Source: Planctomycetaceae bacterium (lineage in GTDB: Bacteria > Planctomycetota > Planctomycetia > Planctomycetales > Planctomycetaceae). From it: a DNA stretch of 64,000 nt. Below the pieces are notes generated by a model. That model was not told the origin of the DNA and did not search any database. It saw nothing but the letters and a program-made list of their open reading frames with translations. Of this stretch, positions 9,840 to 18,614 are shown piece by piece (positions within the stretch are counted from its first letter, which is position 1; every line of letters starts with the position of its first letter). The stretch spans positions 96,659-160,658 of the forward strand of contig JAWKUA010000019.1 of assembly GCA_041398785.1 (NCBI GenBank), in the 5' to 3' direction. Both the position numbers and the translations under genes were made by a program.

Positions 9840-10335
9840 CAGCTTGCGCCGCCGCTGCTCGTTCCAGCGGCTCCCGCCCTGGAACGCTCCGCCGCAGTCC
9901 GTCGCGGAATGCAGTTGCCTTCCGAAAGGGCGGAAGCACCCCGGCAATCAGTTGCGAGCCTGGAATCGAGTCGAACTCGCGTAGCCGCGGATCATTCATC
10001 TGTCTCGGCATGATGAAATTCCAATCCCGTCGTACACAGAGAGTCAAACATCCGCTCCAGCCGGACGAGACCTGGCCGATCATTGAGCAGCGATGCCAAG
10101 ACTTTCACGATGACCGTCGAGCCCGATGCCTTCCGGCCGGCCATTGCGACGAGTCCGGTGTGGCCCTGCGTGTTCACAGGCTGATGGTGATGCCTGCAAG
10201 TGGACGTCCTTGTCGACTTCTGGCGACGTGATTCCACAGACCGACGGTTGCCTGGTTTGCGCGCTGGTGCGAAACTTCTGAAAGCGGCTGGCGAGTTCTG
10301 CTGCTGCACACAATCGTCGAACGGGAGTTATTCAC
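9840..10335. other. intergenic region without a recognisable gene
   Basis: Apart from the hairpin at 9860-9886, the 496 bases hold only short overlapping frames on both strands without ribosome binding sites or recognisable sequence. It should contain the promoter of the thioredoxin/PDZ gene, but no clear -35/-10 pair is visible. Confidence 0.5.
9860..9886 (+). terminator. hairpin after the DUF1501 gene, possible terminator
   Basis: CGTTCCAG at 9860-9867 pairs perfectly with CTGGAACG at 9879-9886 across an 11-base loop, about 20 bases after the stop codon. There is no T-run, so this may be a factor-dependent terminator or a 3'-end stabiliser rather than an intrinsic terminator. Confidence 0.4.
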
Positions 10336-11601
10336 ATGTCTCGAAGTCAGCAGTTCATTCTGTCGAGCTTCGCTGTGATCGTGCCCTGCGTTCATCCGGC
10401 GGTACTGTCGCCGGCGGCTGCGCAGGATTCAGATTCGATTTTTTTTCACGACGACTACAGTAAGGCTCTGGAAGAAGCCCGACTGACGAAGAAGCCGATG
10501 TTTCTGGAATTCCGGTGCGCCCCCTGAGTCAACGGTCGCGCCTTTGACACGCAGGTTGTGTTGTCACCGCCGAATTCCCGACTGGGGAAACTTCTTCAGC
10601 AATACGTTTGCGCGCGCATCACAAGAATGGACAAGGTGGACATCGGCCTGTACGACTTCGACAGGCACAACGCTTTGTACTATTTCGTGGTCAACGCCGA
10701 TGAACAGATCTATCTGCGATATGGCGGTCGTGACTCGGAATCGGCGACCACGTACCTGAATCTGCGCAGCCTGGAACTGGCATTGTCGGAGGGTCTGAAG
10801 ATGCATGCCGCCGGCGACATTCCTCCATCGCCGCGCCCGAAGTCGCTGCCGGCCTCCGACATTCCCCTGTTGCGAAGTCGAACTGTCGACCGTGGTGAGT
10901 GCATCGAGTGCCATCTCATCGCCGATTACCAGAACATCAACAGAGAGCTAAACAATGATCTGGACCGTCCGCGCGACATGTATCGTTCCCCGGACATCAA
11001 GACCATCGGCATTCATCTGGATGTTCCCGCCGGCTTGAAAGTGAAAACGGCAACCGGTGCCGCCGATCAGGCGGGCATGAATTCGGGCGACGTCATCACT
11101 CATCTGAACGGCACGCGAGTCCGCACGTTTGGCGACCTGCAGTACTACTATGACAAAGTGCCGCGCGACTCGAAGGTGATCGACATTCAGGTGCTGCGAA
11201 ACGAGACACCGCGTTCGCTGACGCTGAATCTTCCGAAAGGATGGTGGGTCACGGACCTGGGCTTTCGTCACTGGACGGTCGAACCGCTTGTTCATTTTCA
11301 GACGCAGCCGGTGACGGCCGAAATCCGGGAGAAGTTCGGTTTCCCCGCCGGCGGATTCGCCGGTGAACTGACCGACCGCGATCAGTTTCTTATCCAGGCG
11401 AAGCCGCCGCTAAAGCGAGGTGATATCATCTACGGAGTCGAAGGAGTCTTCGAAGACGACATCGCCGATTCTCCTGAACTGCACATTAAGCTCCGTCATC
11501 GCGCCGGCAGCACAGTCCGTCTGCATGTCCTGCGAGATCAGGAACGATTCATTTCCGAACTGACAACCGAGCGACAGAATTTCCGAAAGATCGTTCCATG
11601 A
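10336..11601 (+). CDS. probable selenoprotein: exported thioredoxin-fold/PDZ protein with in-frame TGA (Sec64)
   Basis: Read through TGA 10525-10527, this frame encodes 421 residues. A signal peptide ends near residue 29 (SPAAAQDSDS). A thioredoxin-like domain follows with KKPMFLEFRCAP, then the TGA, then VNGRAFDTQVV, so Cys61 and Sec64 form a CxxU redox pair where thioredoxins have CxxC. A CIECH motif (residues 189-193) could bind haem c or metal. A PDZ domain covers about residues 222-305 (GAADQAGMNSGDVITHLNG), followed by a second PDZ-like region (PPLKRGDIIYGVEGV). Known: NCBI uses a family name close to Trx7/PDZ domain-containing (seleno)protein. Inferred: the TGA is decoded as selenocysteine, supported by a SECIS-like hairpin downstream. 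A plain nonsense mutation or base error is the alternative. The stop overlaps the next ATG (ATGA), coupling it to a DsbD-type thiol domain. Confidence 0.82.
10545..10566 (+). promoter_or_regulatory. SECIS-like hairpin downstream of the in-frame TGA
   Basis: Hand folding gives T10545-A10566, G10546-C10565, A10547-T10564, C10548-G10563, a bulged T10562, A10549-T10561, C10550-G10560, a G10551-T10559 wobble and C10552-G10558. The apical loop is AGGTT (10553-10557), 25 bases after the TGA. Known bacterial SECIS elements lie just after the UGA, with an apical loop about 16-37 bases away and a G in the first two loop bases; the E. coli fdhF loop is AGGUCU with a bulged U nearby. This hairpin meets those rules. 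It is a hand fold, not an energy calculation. Confidence 0.6.
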
Positions 11602-12185
11602 TTGCTGCTCTTCTGCTGGCTCTGGTTCAAATCGCGACAACCGCTGACGATCCGGCATGGTCCAAAGCGGTGCCTGTCCGAAACGGCAGACAACCGGTTG
11701 CCCGGTTCCAGGCACGAATCGACGGCGACTACCTGATCGTGCGAGCTATCCACGAAGAAGGCTGGCACACCTACGCGATGGACAACGAAGTCCGAGCGGA
11801 AAAAGCGCTGAAGGGAAAACAGTCGCTGGGAATTGAGCAGGGGATTGAAATCGAGATCGAAAGCGGTCTGAAACCGGCGGAACAATGGCGACAGACCAAC
11901 CCTCACGATTTCTCCAAACCGGAAATGCGCTGGTACACGTACGGCTTCAGCCAGACCGCGCTGTTTGCTCGCCGAGTCGCGACGGTGACGTCGGAACCGA
12001 TCGTGCTGAAGGTCCGAGGCCAGGCGTGCGACGGTGAAACCTGTTGCCGGGTTGACATCGTTCTGGAAGTCGAAGAGCACAGCGCGGTAGAGCGGACGCC
12101 GGAACAAACCGAACGACTTCGAAAAATGCTGAACGAACTCGTGCCCGTCCAGCCGCGCGAACCGGATTCGTCTCCGTCAAAATAA
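11598..12185 (+). CDS. stand-alone DsbD alpha-like (N-terminal) thiol domain protein
   Basis: The 195-residue protein resembles the periplasmic alpha domain of DsbD/ScsB, which passes electrons from the membrane domain to substrate thiols. A short signal peptide (MIAALLLALVQIATTA) precedes an immunoglobulin-like fold with GWHTYAMDNE near residue 55. The redox site is RGQACDGETCCRVDI near residues 138-152, with Cys residues spaced like the NDRMC-type motif of the alpha domain. No membrane domain or thioredoxin gamma domain is attached. The ATG overlaps the stop of the Trx/PDZ selenoprotein gene by four bases, so the two are translationally coupled and probably exchange electrons. The last 30 residues are charged and probably disordered. 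Confidence 0.75.
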   Translation: MIAALLLALVQIATTADDPAWSKAVPVRNGRQPVARFQARIDGDYLIVRAIHEEGWHTYAMDNEVRAEKALKGKQSLGIEQGIEIEIESGLKPAEQWRQTNPHDFSKPEMRWYTYGFSQTALFARRVATVTSEPIVLKVRGQACDGETCCRVDIVLEVEEHSAVERTPEQTERLRKMLNELVPVQPREPDSSPSK

Positions 12186-12255
12186 TCCGTCGGACACTGA
12201 CACGGGTGCGCGAGCGGCCGGACTGGCAGCGACACCCCGAAATTCCTCACGACCC

Positions 12256-12295
12256 AAAACAAAAGCGGTCGCGGAATGGTGGTTCCGCGACCGCT
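12256..12295 (-). terminator. intrinsic terminator of the tail-specific protease gene
   Basis: AGCGGTCGCGGAA (12264-12276) pairs perfectly over 13 bp with TTCCGCGACCGCT (12283-12295), with a TGGTGG loop. Read on the minus strand the stem is followed by TTTTGTTTT (complement of 12256-12264), a classic intrinsic terminator about 35 bases after the protease stop. Confidence 0.9.
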
Positions 12296-12330
12296 GGCTT
12301 GCTGGCTGAGTTTCCGTGATGTCTCGCGCG

Positions 12331-14394
12331 TCAGCTTCGATTGACCGTCCGCAGATTGTCACGCAGTTCCATGTAATCCACGGAGATATTCAGCAGTTCG
12401 CGGTTGTAGGAATCGTTCCGGAAGATGTCCTTGTCGTCGCTCATGCCGCTGGCCTGCTTCATGGCTTCCTCTTCTTCCTTCTGTTCCCGCTTCAGTTCTT
12501 CTTCTTCATAACGTAGCGTTTCTTCGTTCAGCGAGATCGTCTTGCGGTTCTTGCGTTCCAGATAGCGTTCGACGTTCTTAACGGTCTTCTGGAAGTCAGG
12601 ATCCTGCTGAACTCGCTGGCTGCTGCGTTTTGCCATTTCCGTGACGATGGCGTCGTTTCGATAGGTCGAGAACGGGATATAGCCATCGGCCCGCTGAATT
12701 CGGTCGAATGCCAGCGCGTTGTCGAGCGAATCTTCGCCGATATCCCGATGGTTCAGCAGTGACGGAAGAGCAATGTCGGAAAGGACTCCTTTGTTCTGAG
12801 TGCTGTCTCCGTTGACGCGGTAGAACTTGCTGATCGTCAGCTTCAGTGCTCCGCGGTCCTTATCGAAGAATGACAATCGGTTGGCGACGTTCATGACATT
12901 CTGAACGCTTCCCTTGCCATGCGTCTTGACGTCACCGACAACGATTCCGCGACCGTAGTCCTGAATGGCTCCCGCGAAAATCTCTGACGCTGACGCCGAC
13001 AGACGATTACAGACGACAATCATCGGCTTGCGCCAGTACATGTCGGGATCTTCATCCTTGTACGGAGTCACCGTGTTGTCCGGTTCTCGCACCTGAACGA
13101 CGGGACCGTTGGGAATGAACAGTCCGGACACTTCAATCGCTTCGCTCAGGGCACCACCGCCGTTCCAGCGAAGATCGACGATCAGCGCTTCGACGCCCTG
13201 GGCGTTGAATTGCTGCAGGACTTTCTTGACGTCCTTGCTGGTGCTTTTGAATTCACCGCCAAGCGAAGCATCGTCGAAATTTCGGTAAAACGACGGAATG
13301 TTCAGGACACCGATGCGGGCTTTGCGACCGTCAAGCCATTCCCCGGTTTCGATAATCTTGCCCTTCACGTCCTGGTCCGTCAGTTTCACAACCTGTCGAT
13401 CCAGAACGAAATCTTCGATGCCGCCGGCTTCCCGCTTGACCTGAAGAGTCACGCGTGTGCCGGCTTGTCCGCGGATGTAGCTAACCACTTTCGTCAGCTT
13501 CATTTCGACGACGTCCACAAGTTCCGCAGGGCCGTTCGGACCATCAGGGTCAACGCCGATGATTTTGTCGCCCTTGACAATCCTGCCGTCGGCGAAAGCG
13601 GCTCCGCCTTCGATCACTTCTTCAACGACGGTGTAGCCGTCATCGTATTTCAGCCGGGCTCCAATGCCCTGCAACTCGTTCTCCATGCTGATCTTGAAAT
13701 CCTCCAGCGTCTGCGGCGACATATAGGCGGAATGCGGATCAAGACAGTGCGTCAGCGATGACAGATAGAGTTCCAGGATTTCGTGGGACTCCGTCTGTTC
13801 CATGAACTGCTGATTACGGTGGTACCGCTTGTGCAGCCGCGTACGGGCCTCCGCGAGTTCCGTGTCATCCAGCTTCAGCATCAGCAGATCGAACTTGATT
13901 CGCTTGCGCCAGCGATCCTGCAGTTCCGCTTCGGACTTTGCCCAGTCCAGGTTGTCCGGATCCAGAACCATCTCTTCTTTGACGGCAAAGTCGTGGTCGG
14001 CATCGATCAGCTGGCTGATGGACGGCATTCTCTGAGCCAGACGCTGACGGTATCGTTCGAAGACGGTAACGGCGAAATCGACGTTGCCAGCGCGAATCAG
14101 GTCGTCAAGCTGATCCTGGTATTTCGAGAACTCGTCCAGATCGGACTGCAGAAAGTACAGCTTCTGCGAATCCCAGACGTCGACGTAGCGTTTCAGCAGC
14201 CGCTCGGAAAGTTCGTCGTTGATTGACGGATGGTTGATGTGGCGGGCCGCAATCATGTTGGCGACCAGCTGAGCTGTCCGGCCGTCTTCCTGCGAGATGC
14301 TGACGGAGTCCCCGGCAAACGTGAATCCCGCGGCCATCAGTGCCGCCAGAGAACAGACCAGCAGTCGACCCGGGGTGACCAGATTCAATTGCAT
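12331..14394 (-). CDS. prc: carboxy-terminal (tail-specific) processing protease, S41 family
   Basis: Prc/Tsp is a periplasmic serine protease that trims or degrades proteins from the C-terminus. The 687 residues match E. coli Prc. After a signal peptide (to about residue 27) come a helical N-terminal domain, a PDZ domain near residues 240-330 (GIGARLKYDDGYTVVEEV) and the S41 core. The catalytic Ser is in NRLSASASEIFAGA and the catalytic Lys in KTHGKGSVQNV. The C-terminus is a charged coiled coil rich in Glu, Lys and Arg (around residues 600-650). GGGAAG lies 6 bases before the ATG. It is a single gene ended by the strong terminator at 12256-12295. Confidence 0.95.
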   Translation of the reverse strand: MQLNLVTPGRLLVCSLAALMAAGFTFAGDSVSISQEDGRTAQLVANMIAARHINHPSINDELSERLLKRYVDVWDSQKLYFLQSDLDEFSKYQDQLDDLIRAGNVDFAVTVFERYRQRLAQRMPSISQLIDADHDFAVKEEMVLDPDNLDWAKSEAELQDRWRKRIKFDLLMLKLDDTELAEARTRLHKRYHRNQQFMEQTESHEILELYLSSLTHCLDPHSAYMSPQTLEDFKISMENELQGIGARLKYDDGYTVVEEVIEGGAAFADGRIVKGDKIIGVDPDGPNGPAELVDVVEMKLTKVVSYIRGQAGTRVTLQVKREAGGIEDFVLDRQVVKLTDQDVKGKIIETGEWLDGRKARIGVLNIPSFYRNFDDASLGGEFKSTSKDVKKVLQQFNAQGVEALIVDLRWNGGGALSEAIEVSGLFIPNGPVVQVREPDNTVTPYKDEDPDMYWRKPMIVVCNRLSASASEIFAGAIQDYGRGIVVGDVKTHGKGSVQNVMNVANRLSFFDKDRGALKLTISKFYRVNGDSTQNKGVLSDIALPSLLNHRDIGEDSLDNALAFDRIQRADGYIPFSTYRNDAIVTEMAKRSSQRVQQDPDFQKTVKNVERYLERKNRKTISLNEETLRYEEEELKREQKEEEEAMKQASGMSDDKDIFRNDSYNRELLNISVDYMELRDNLRTVNRS

Positions 14395-14710
14395 ATCGGA
14401 CTTCCCTTTTTGACGAAGCGTCCGGCATTCGACACGCCCGTGTCATCGCCGGCCGGAGAGTAACGGAAAACGGCAAGAGTCAATTTCCGGCGTCCCGTCC
14501 CGAAGACTGACAGCTCCACGCCAAATCGTAGACCACTTATCCTGTTTGGAGCAAGGCGTTTGTCCACCAGACGCCGCACGACCGTCCGGAACGCAAAAAC
14601 GCCTCGACGAAACAGGGTTTCATCGAGGCGTTCGGCCGCAAACAGGTTAGCCGGCTGATCGGTGGTGCCGCCCAGCCGCCGACAACAGTGACGATTCGGC
14701 TTTGCTGAGA
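14395..14710. other. spacer between prc and the vWA gene, both on the minus strand
   Basis: It contains the terminator of the vWA/TadE operon at 14595-14632 and, by position, the promoter of prc nearer 14394. No gene is supported here. Confidence 0.6.
14595..14632 (-). terminator. intrinsic terminator of the TadE/vWA operon
   Basis: AACGCCTCGA (14598-14607) pairs with TCGAGGCGTT (14623-14632); after one C/A mismatch, GAAA (14609-14612) pairs with TTTC (14618-14621), leaving a CAGGG loop. On the minus strand the hairpin runs into TTTTT (complement of 14595-14599), about 80 bases after the vWA gene stop. Confidence 0.85.
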
Positions 14711-16723
14711 CTATTCGGCTCCGTTCATCAGGCGTGCGGGAGGCACGTTTCCGGCAAGTACCGCAAACGCTGCTTCCAGATCCGCTTCCATTTCCGCGAT
14801 TGTCGAACCGCCGGGCACGTTCAGGTATTCGCCGCCGGTCATGTCGGCGATGGCCTGCATCAGCACGGTGTCCGCTCCGGCTCCCACCGAAATCGTGTTG
14901 ACTGTGATACCGGCATCTTTTGCTTCTTTCGCCTTCATGAAGGCGTAAAGTGCCGCTCGCCAGTTTGAGTCCCAGCCGCCGTAGGAGCTGTCAATCGTGA
15001 AATCCGCCACGCCGTCACCGTCGAAGTCGGTGATTTCGTTCCAGTCCCAGTCGGACGGAAGATCGTTCTGGTCGAATCCGCTCGGGTATTGATTCGACTG
15101 CCCGTCCGTCATCAGCAGAATTGCCTTCTGTGCTCCGTATCGTCCCTGGCTGGCGATCAGGTCAATGGCGTCGTCGATCCCGTAGCCGATGCCGGTGGAC
15201 CGGTTGTAGTGTCCTGGCTGCTTGTGAGTCTGAATCGTGTCGATGCCCGTGTAGTTATCGGTCAAGTGCTCCGTTCCCAGGTCGACTGTGACGTCGGCAC
15301 CGTCATCCCACAATCCCGTTTCGACGCGTGATGTCGTCGCGTAGGTCACCAGACCTACATGGTCACCATAGCCCAGGCTGTCCAGGAAACCCGTGAACAG
15401 CGACATGCCTTCCTTCAGCGCGTGGTGCGGATAGATGGGAGCTCGCCAGAGATCTTCGGAATTGTGATTTTCCATCCGCTCTGAGATCAGATAGTGCATC
15501 AGTGTCCGGTAGCAGTACTTCTTGCGATATCCATAGGAATTCAGTGTGCTGTCGTTCATGACAAACTGAATGTAGTCTCGCCACAGGCTTTCACTGGTAC
15601 TGGCGGACGGCTTGCCCTTTCGCAGCCCGGTTGACGTGCTCTTGCCTTCCTGTGGAAACGGAATGTAGGTTCCCGTCGACGATGCCAGATCCGTGTATGT
15701 GGACAGCGGAACATTCTGGTAGCTGTTGTTCGTGCCATCGGGCCGCCTCCAGATGCCGTCGGTATTGCTGCCGGTGACGTATTTTCTCCAGTCATAGCCA
15801 AAGGCCGTTGTGTAGTAGCGATTCCCGGAGTAGTTGCTGTTCTGATAGGACCAGTCCAGCCAGAACTCTTCATCAGGGCTCACTTCCGCCGGTGGGCCGC
15901 CGTCATCCAGGTTGAGTGTCTCGAAGACGGTCGTCACGTTGCTGCTGCTGATGTATCCGTCCGCCACAGTGTTGATGCCCCCGAATCCCGTCGACGGAAA
16001 CTTCAGCGTGTTTGCATCATCACTGTAAGCGACGCCGGACGTCGACAATGCCGACCAGATGTCGTCAAGGCTGAGTTCAATGGCCGAAAGTCCCAGCCGG
16101 TTGATGGAACCGCTGTAGATCAGACTGTCGTAGGCCATTGATCCGGAATAGTCCAGCACGGCAACGATGTCACGAGATTCAATGAAGGCACTGGCTTCGG
16201 CGGTGATGGCCTGAGCCCGTTCACCGACAACAGGAGCAAAGATCAGGGGCAGCTTTGCGTCTTCGGCGGATGAATCCGGGTTGTCCTTGCGAATGCGGAC
16301 CTTCACCATGTTGTAGGGCGGTGTTCCCCATGCTTCGACATAACTAACCCCGTCTTCCGCCAGCAGCCGGCTGCCGAGAACGACATCGGTTTCCGGTTCG
16401 ATGTAAAAGCCGTTCAGGTCACAGACATGTTCGGCCATGTCGCGAGCCTGCGCGGCGGACAGAGCCTGCACGATCTGAAGGTCCGTTTCACCGGCCGCCG
16501 CTGCTTCGCGTACGGCAACGACGATTTCCTGAGCCGCCGCGAGCGCCGCGGAGTCTGCCGCGGCCTGCATTCGCGTTTTGGTGACGGTAATCATGCCCAG
16601 GTCGACCGACAGGCCGACAAACGTCATGGCGCCGATCAGGCAGATAATCGCCAGCGCGAAAAACACTCCCTTGCGGTGTTGCTTCCTGAACGCGGCCAGA
16701 CGCCGCGTCATCTGTAGTCTCAT
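14711..16723 (-). CDS. TadG-like membrane-anchored von Willebrand factor A domain protein
   Basis: The N-terminus (about residues 17-40) is the hydrophobic segment of TadE/TadG-type pseudopilins (GVFFALAIICLIGAMTF), followed by VDLGMITVTKTRMQAAADSA. A vWA domain begins with DIVAVLDYSGSM near residue 190, a metal-dependent adhesion site (DxSxS). The domain resumes with HVGLVTYATTSRVETG and ILLMTDGQSNQYPSG. Between the two lies an insertion of over 200 residues rich in Ser, Tyr, Asn and Gly, unusual for vWA proteins. GGGGGG lies 8 bases before the ATG. It is the last gene of a minus-strand set with two TadE-like genes; adhesion or a pilus-linked surface role is inferred. No Tad ATPase or prepilin gene is in the window. 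Confidence 0.85.
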   Translation of the reverse strand: MRLQMTRRLAAFRKQHRKGVFFALAIICLIGAMTFVGLSVDLGMITVTKTRMQAAADSAALAAAQEIVVAVREAAAAGETDLQIVQALSAAQARDMAEHVCDLNGFYIEPETDVVLGSRLLAEDGVSYVEAWGTPPYNMVKVRIRKDNPDSSAEDAKLPLIFAPVVGERAQAITAEASAFIESRDIVAVLDYSGSMAYDSLIYSGSINRLGLSAIELSLDDIWSALSTSGVAYSDDANTLKFPSTGFGGINTVADGYISSSNVTTVFETLNLDDGGPPAEVSPDEEFWLDWSYQNSNYSGNRYYTTAFGYDWRKYVTGSNTDGIWRRPDGTNNSYQNVPLSTYTDLASSTGTYIPFPQEGKSTSTGLRKGKPSASTSESLWRDYIQFVMNDSTLNSYGYRKKYCYRTLMHYLISERMENHNSEDLWRAPIYPHHALKEGMSLFTGFLDSLGYGDHVGLVTYATTSRVETGLWDDGADVTVDLGTEHLTDNYTGIDTIQTHKQPGHYNRSTGIGYGIDDAIDLIASQGRYGAQKAILLMTDGQSNQYPSGFDQNDLPSDWDWNEITDFDGDGVADFTIDSSYGGWDSNWRAALYAFMKAKEAKDAGITVNTISVGAGADTVLMQAIADMTGGEYLNVPGGSTIAEMEADLEAAFAVLAGNVPPARLMNGAE

Positions 16724-16825
16724 TGTGATTGCCCCCCGTTTGTCATCCGCCGAATTGATGGATACTCGACTATATGGTGTGCCCGGCCGCCACTGGCCGG
16801 GAGTGATCCCGCGTCAGTGCATTTC

Positions 16826-17419
16826 TCAGTTGCCCAGTGATCCGCCGGCGATTCCCGCACGCATGACCACGGACGCTCTCACGTTCTTGCCGTACATGTG
16901 TTTGACGGGAAACAGACTGATACTGGTATAGGGGAGTTCAATTTCAATCTGCAGGAGTTCCAGATCGTTGTCTTCGTCGCTGATGTCGAACACCTCACCC
17001 TCGTTGCTGCCTTCGGCGTAAACGATACTGATTGTCAGGTCGTTTCCGGGGAGTCCGGACGCGGATACAAAGTTTCGAATGTCCTGCTCGACCTTTTGGT
17101 TGGGAGTCTGGTTGTCGGCGACAATAAACCGCCAGTCCATCGACGCCAGGCGACCGGCTTCGCGCACAGCCGACTGCAGAATCGTCTGTGCCCGAAGTGC
17201 CGTACCCAGTTCAATGGTTCCCAGCACAAGCACCAGCATCACCGGCAGGATGACGGCACATTCCACAGCGGCCACGCCGGACCGATCGTCCCGCGTGCGG
17301 GCAGCCGTATGCCGCATCGCGCCGCGGCGCGATGATGATCGCATTCTTTCCAAAATGCCGTTTTGTCTTTTCATGGCGGAACAGTTTTCAGAAAGCTGGC
17401 AGGTTCGCGCGGTGTTCAT
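16826..17419 (-). CDS. TadE-like pseudopilin
   Basis: TadE-like proteins are minor components linked to Flp/Tad type IVc pili. This 197-residue protein has a basic N-terminus of about 45 residues, then SGVAAVECAVILPVMLVLVL (about 47-66), the hydrophobic segment with its conserved Glu, then a polar extracellular domain ending near VKHMYGKNVRASVVMRAG. The ATG overlaps the stop of the upstream TadE-like gene in an ATGA junction, which supports this start over two internal ATGs. A 102-base spacer precedes the vWA gene. Its exact role is not known from sequence. Confidence 0.8.
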   Translation of the reverse strand: MNTARTCQLSENCSAMKRQNGILERMRSSSRRGAMRHTAARTRDDRSGVAAVECAVILPVMLVLVLGTIELGTALRAQTILQSAVREAGRLASMDWRFIVADNQTPNQKVEQDIRNFVSASGLPGNDLTISIVYAEGSNEGEVFDISDEDNDLELLQIEIELPYTSISLFPVKHMYGKNVRASVVMRAGIAGGSLGN

Positions 17420-17922
17420 TCTTTTCTCATGACGGCCTGGCCGTACAGATTCAGCGAAGTGATCCAGCGCGGACCAAGGATTCCGACTTCGCTGTAGGGC
17501 ACCTGGATGCGAACGAGAAACAACTGCCGAGTTTCAATGTCGGCCACTTCAATGTCGTCCAGGTCTTCGTAGTCGATTGATTCCGTCTCGACGTTGGGTG
17601 TGTCAAATATGCTCGCGTCCTTGATCCAGATCTGTACGTTCTCCAGATCCGCGTCGATGGCGGAGTCCAGGATCTGATGGGCGAGCGTATGGACGTCGTC
17701 CGTGGTCGTGTCTTCAGCGACTCCCAGCCGCGCGGCTCGACGTGCGGCGGAATTCAGCGTGTGGATGGTCATGAAGCAGTGACCAAACTCAATGAACGCA
17801 AAAATGAACGTGAAGAAGATCGGAAGCACCACGGCCGTTTCGACCAGCACCGCGCCGGCACGTTCACCGCCGCGCTGTGTGTTGCAGAGTTTTCGGGACC
17901 GAAGGTTCAGTCGCATGACCAC
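17416..17922 (-). CDS. TadE-like pseudopilin, first gene of the operon
   Basis: The 168 residues begin with a basic segment, then GAVLVETAVVLPIFFTFIFA (about 23-42), the TadE hydrophobic stretch with its Glu, followed by NSAARRAARLGVAE and a polar domain. The call starts at GTG 17922; an ATG two codons later (17916) is an equally good start, and no clear ribosome binding site decides. The stop overlaps the next gene. Together with the following TadE and vWA/TadG-like genes it forms a three-gene set. Such sets without secretion genes are common in planctomycetes, and their pili are unproven. Confidence 0.8.
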   Translation of the reverse strand: MVMRLNLRSRKLCNTQRGGERAGAVLVETAVVLPIFFTFIFAFIEFGHCFMTIHTLNSAARRAARLGVAEDTTTDDVHTLAHQILDSAIDADLENVQIWIKDASIFDTPNVETESIDYEDLDDIEVADIETRQLFLVRIQVPYSEVGILGPRWITSLNLYGQAVMRKE

Positions 17923-18614
17923 GCATCCGCCGAAGAACTGCCCGCGGACGAAATTTGTGCGCCGCGGATCGAAACTGAGTTCAGTCGAAAATGTAGGTCA
18001 GGAACCACACGAGGTTCGGGTCCTCGGGTCCGCCGGGATGCTGGTATTTCGCACAGGGTGTGAAAGCTCAACAGCGACGATGCCGAAAGTCGGCAGGCAC
18101 TCGCCGAAGCGTCGCAGGTCGCTGCGAGGTGATGAGTAATAACGAGAATTCGTTTCGGGTTATCCCCCAAACGAACCATCGCAGATCGGAATGAAATACG
18201 GCGTGCGCGGGTCGTATTGGAACTGCGATGCCGCTTTGGTCCGCTGCCGGAAAATATTGCGGCCGTCGTCGATACTCATGACTCGCAAAGAACACCGGAG
18301 TCTCCATCGGCAGAATGTGCTGTTGTGCATCGTCGGCAATCAACGCCGGAAGGAATTCCTTCAAGGCGGATTGGAACCGCTGGCAGTCGCGTTCGGCTCA
18401 GGCGGAAACGGCGAGGATTCCGATAACTGAAGCAGGGGCGGCTCGACTCACTTCAGGCTGCGCAGTCAGCGAGAATTCATCGCGGAGTCACCGGTCAGCA
18501 AAATGCCGGCCCGCAGGCTGATCGCTCGTGACCTCAGCCCCTGCGGCAGTTTTCGACAGGCGATTGTGACTGCGGCGCGGCGTTCCGTCCGGAGGTCCGG
18601 ACACAGAAAGTGCG
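17923..18614. other. long divergent intergenic region
   Basis: These 692 bases separate the minus-strand TadE operon from the plus-strand histidine kinase and should hold both promoters. Short frames exist on both strands (for example minus 18068-18364) but none has a recognisable product or ribosome binding site. No inverted repeat or repeat element stands out. Confidence 0.5.

Noticed and set aside
7032..9947. Long minus-strand frames (429 and 426 codons) antisense to the DUF1549/1553 and DUF1501 genes
   Set aside because: Same shadow effect in high-GC DNA; no start signals or domains.
10528..10548. Hairpin GTCAA/TTGAC as the SECIS element
   Set aside because: Its loop begins only about 8-10 bases after the TGA, too close for known bacterial SECIS; the hairpin at 10545-10566 fits better.
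10528..11601. Second part of the Trx/PDZ gene as a separate gene starting at TTG 10558
   Set aside because: There is no ribosome binding site there, it would start inside the thioredoxin domain, and the sequence before it continues the fold in frame up to the TGA.
18068..18364. Minus-strand frame of 98 codons in the long divergent spacer
   Set aside because: No ribosome binding site, no recognisable product and overlap with equally open frames on the other strand.
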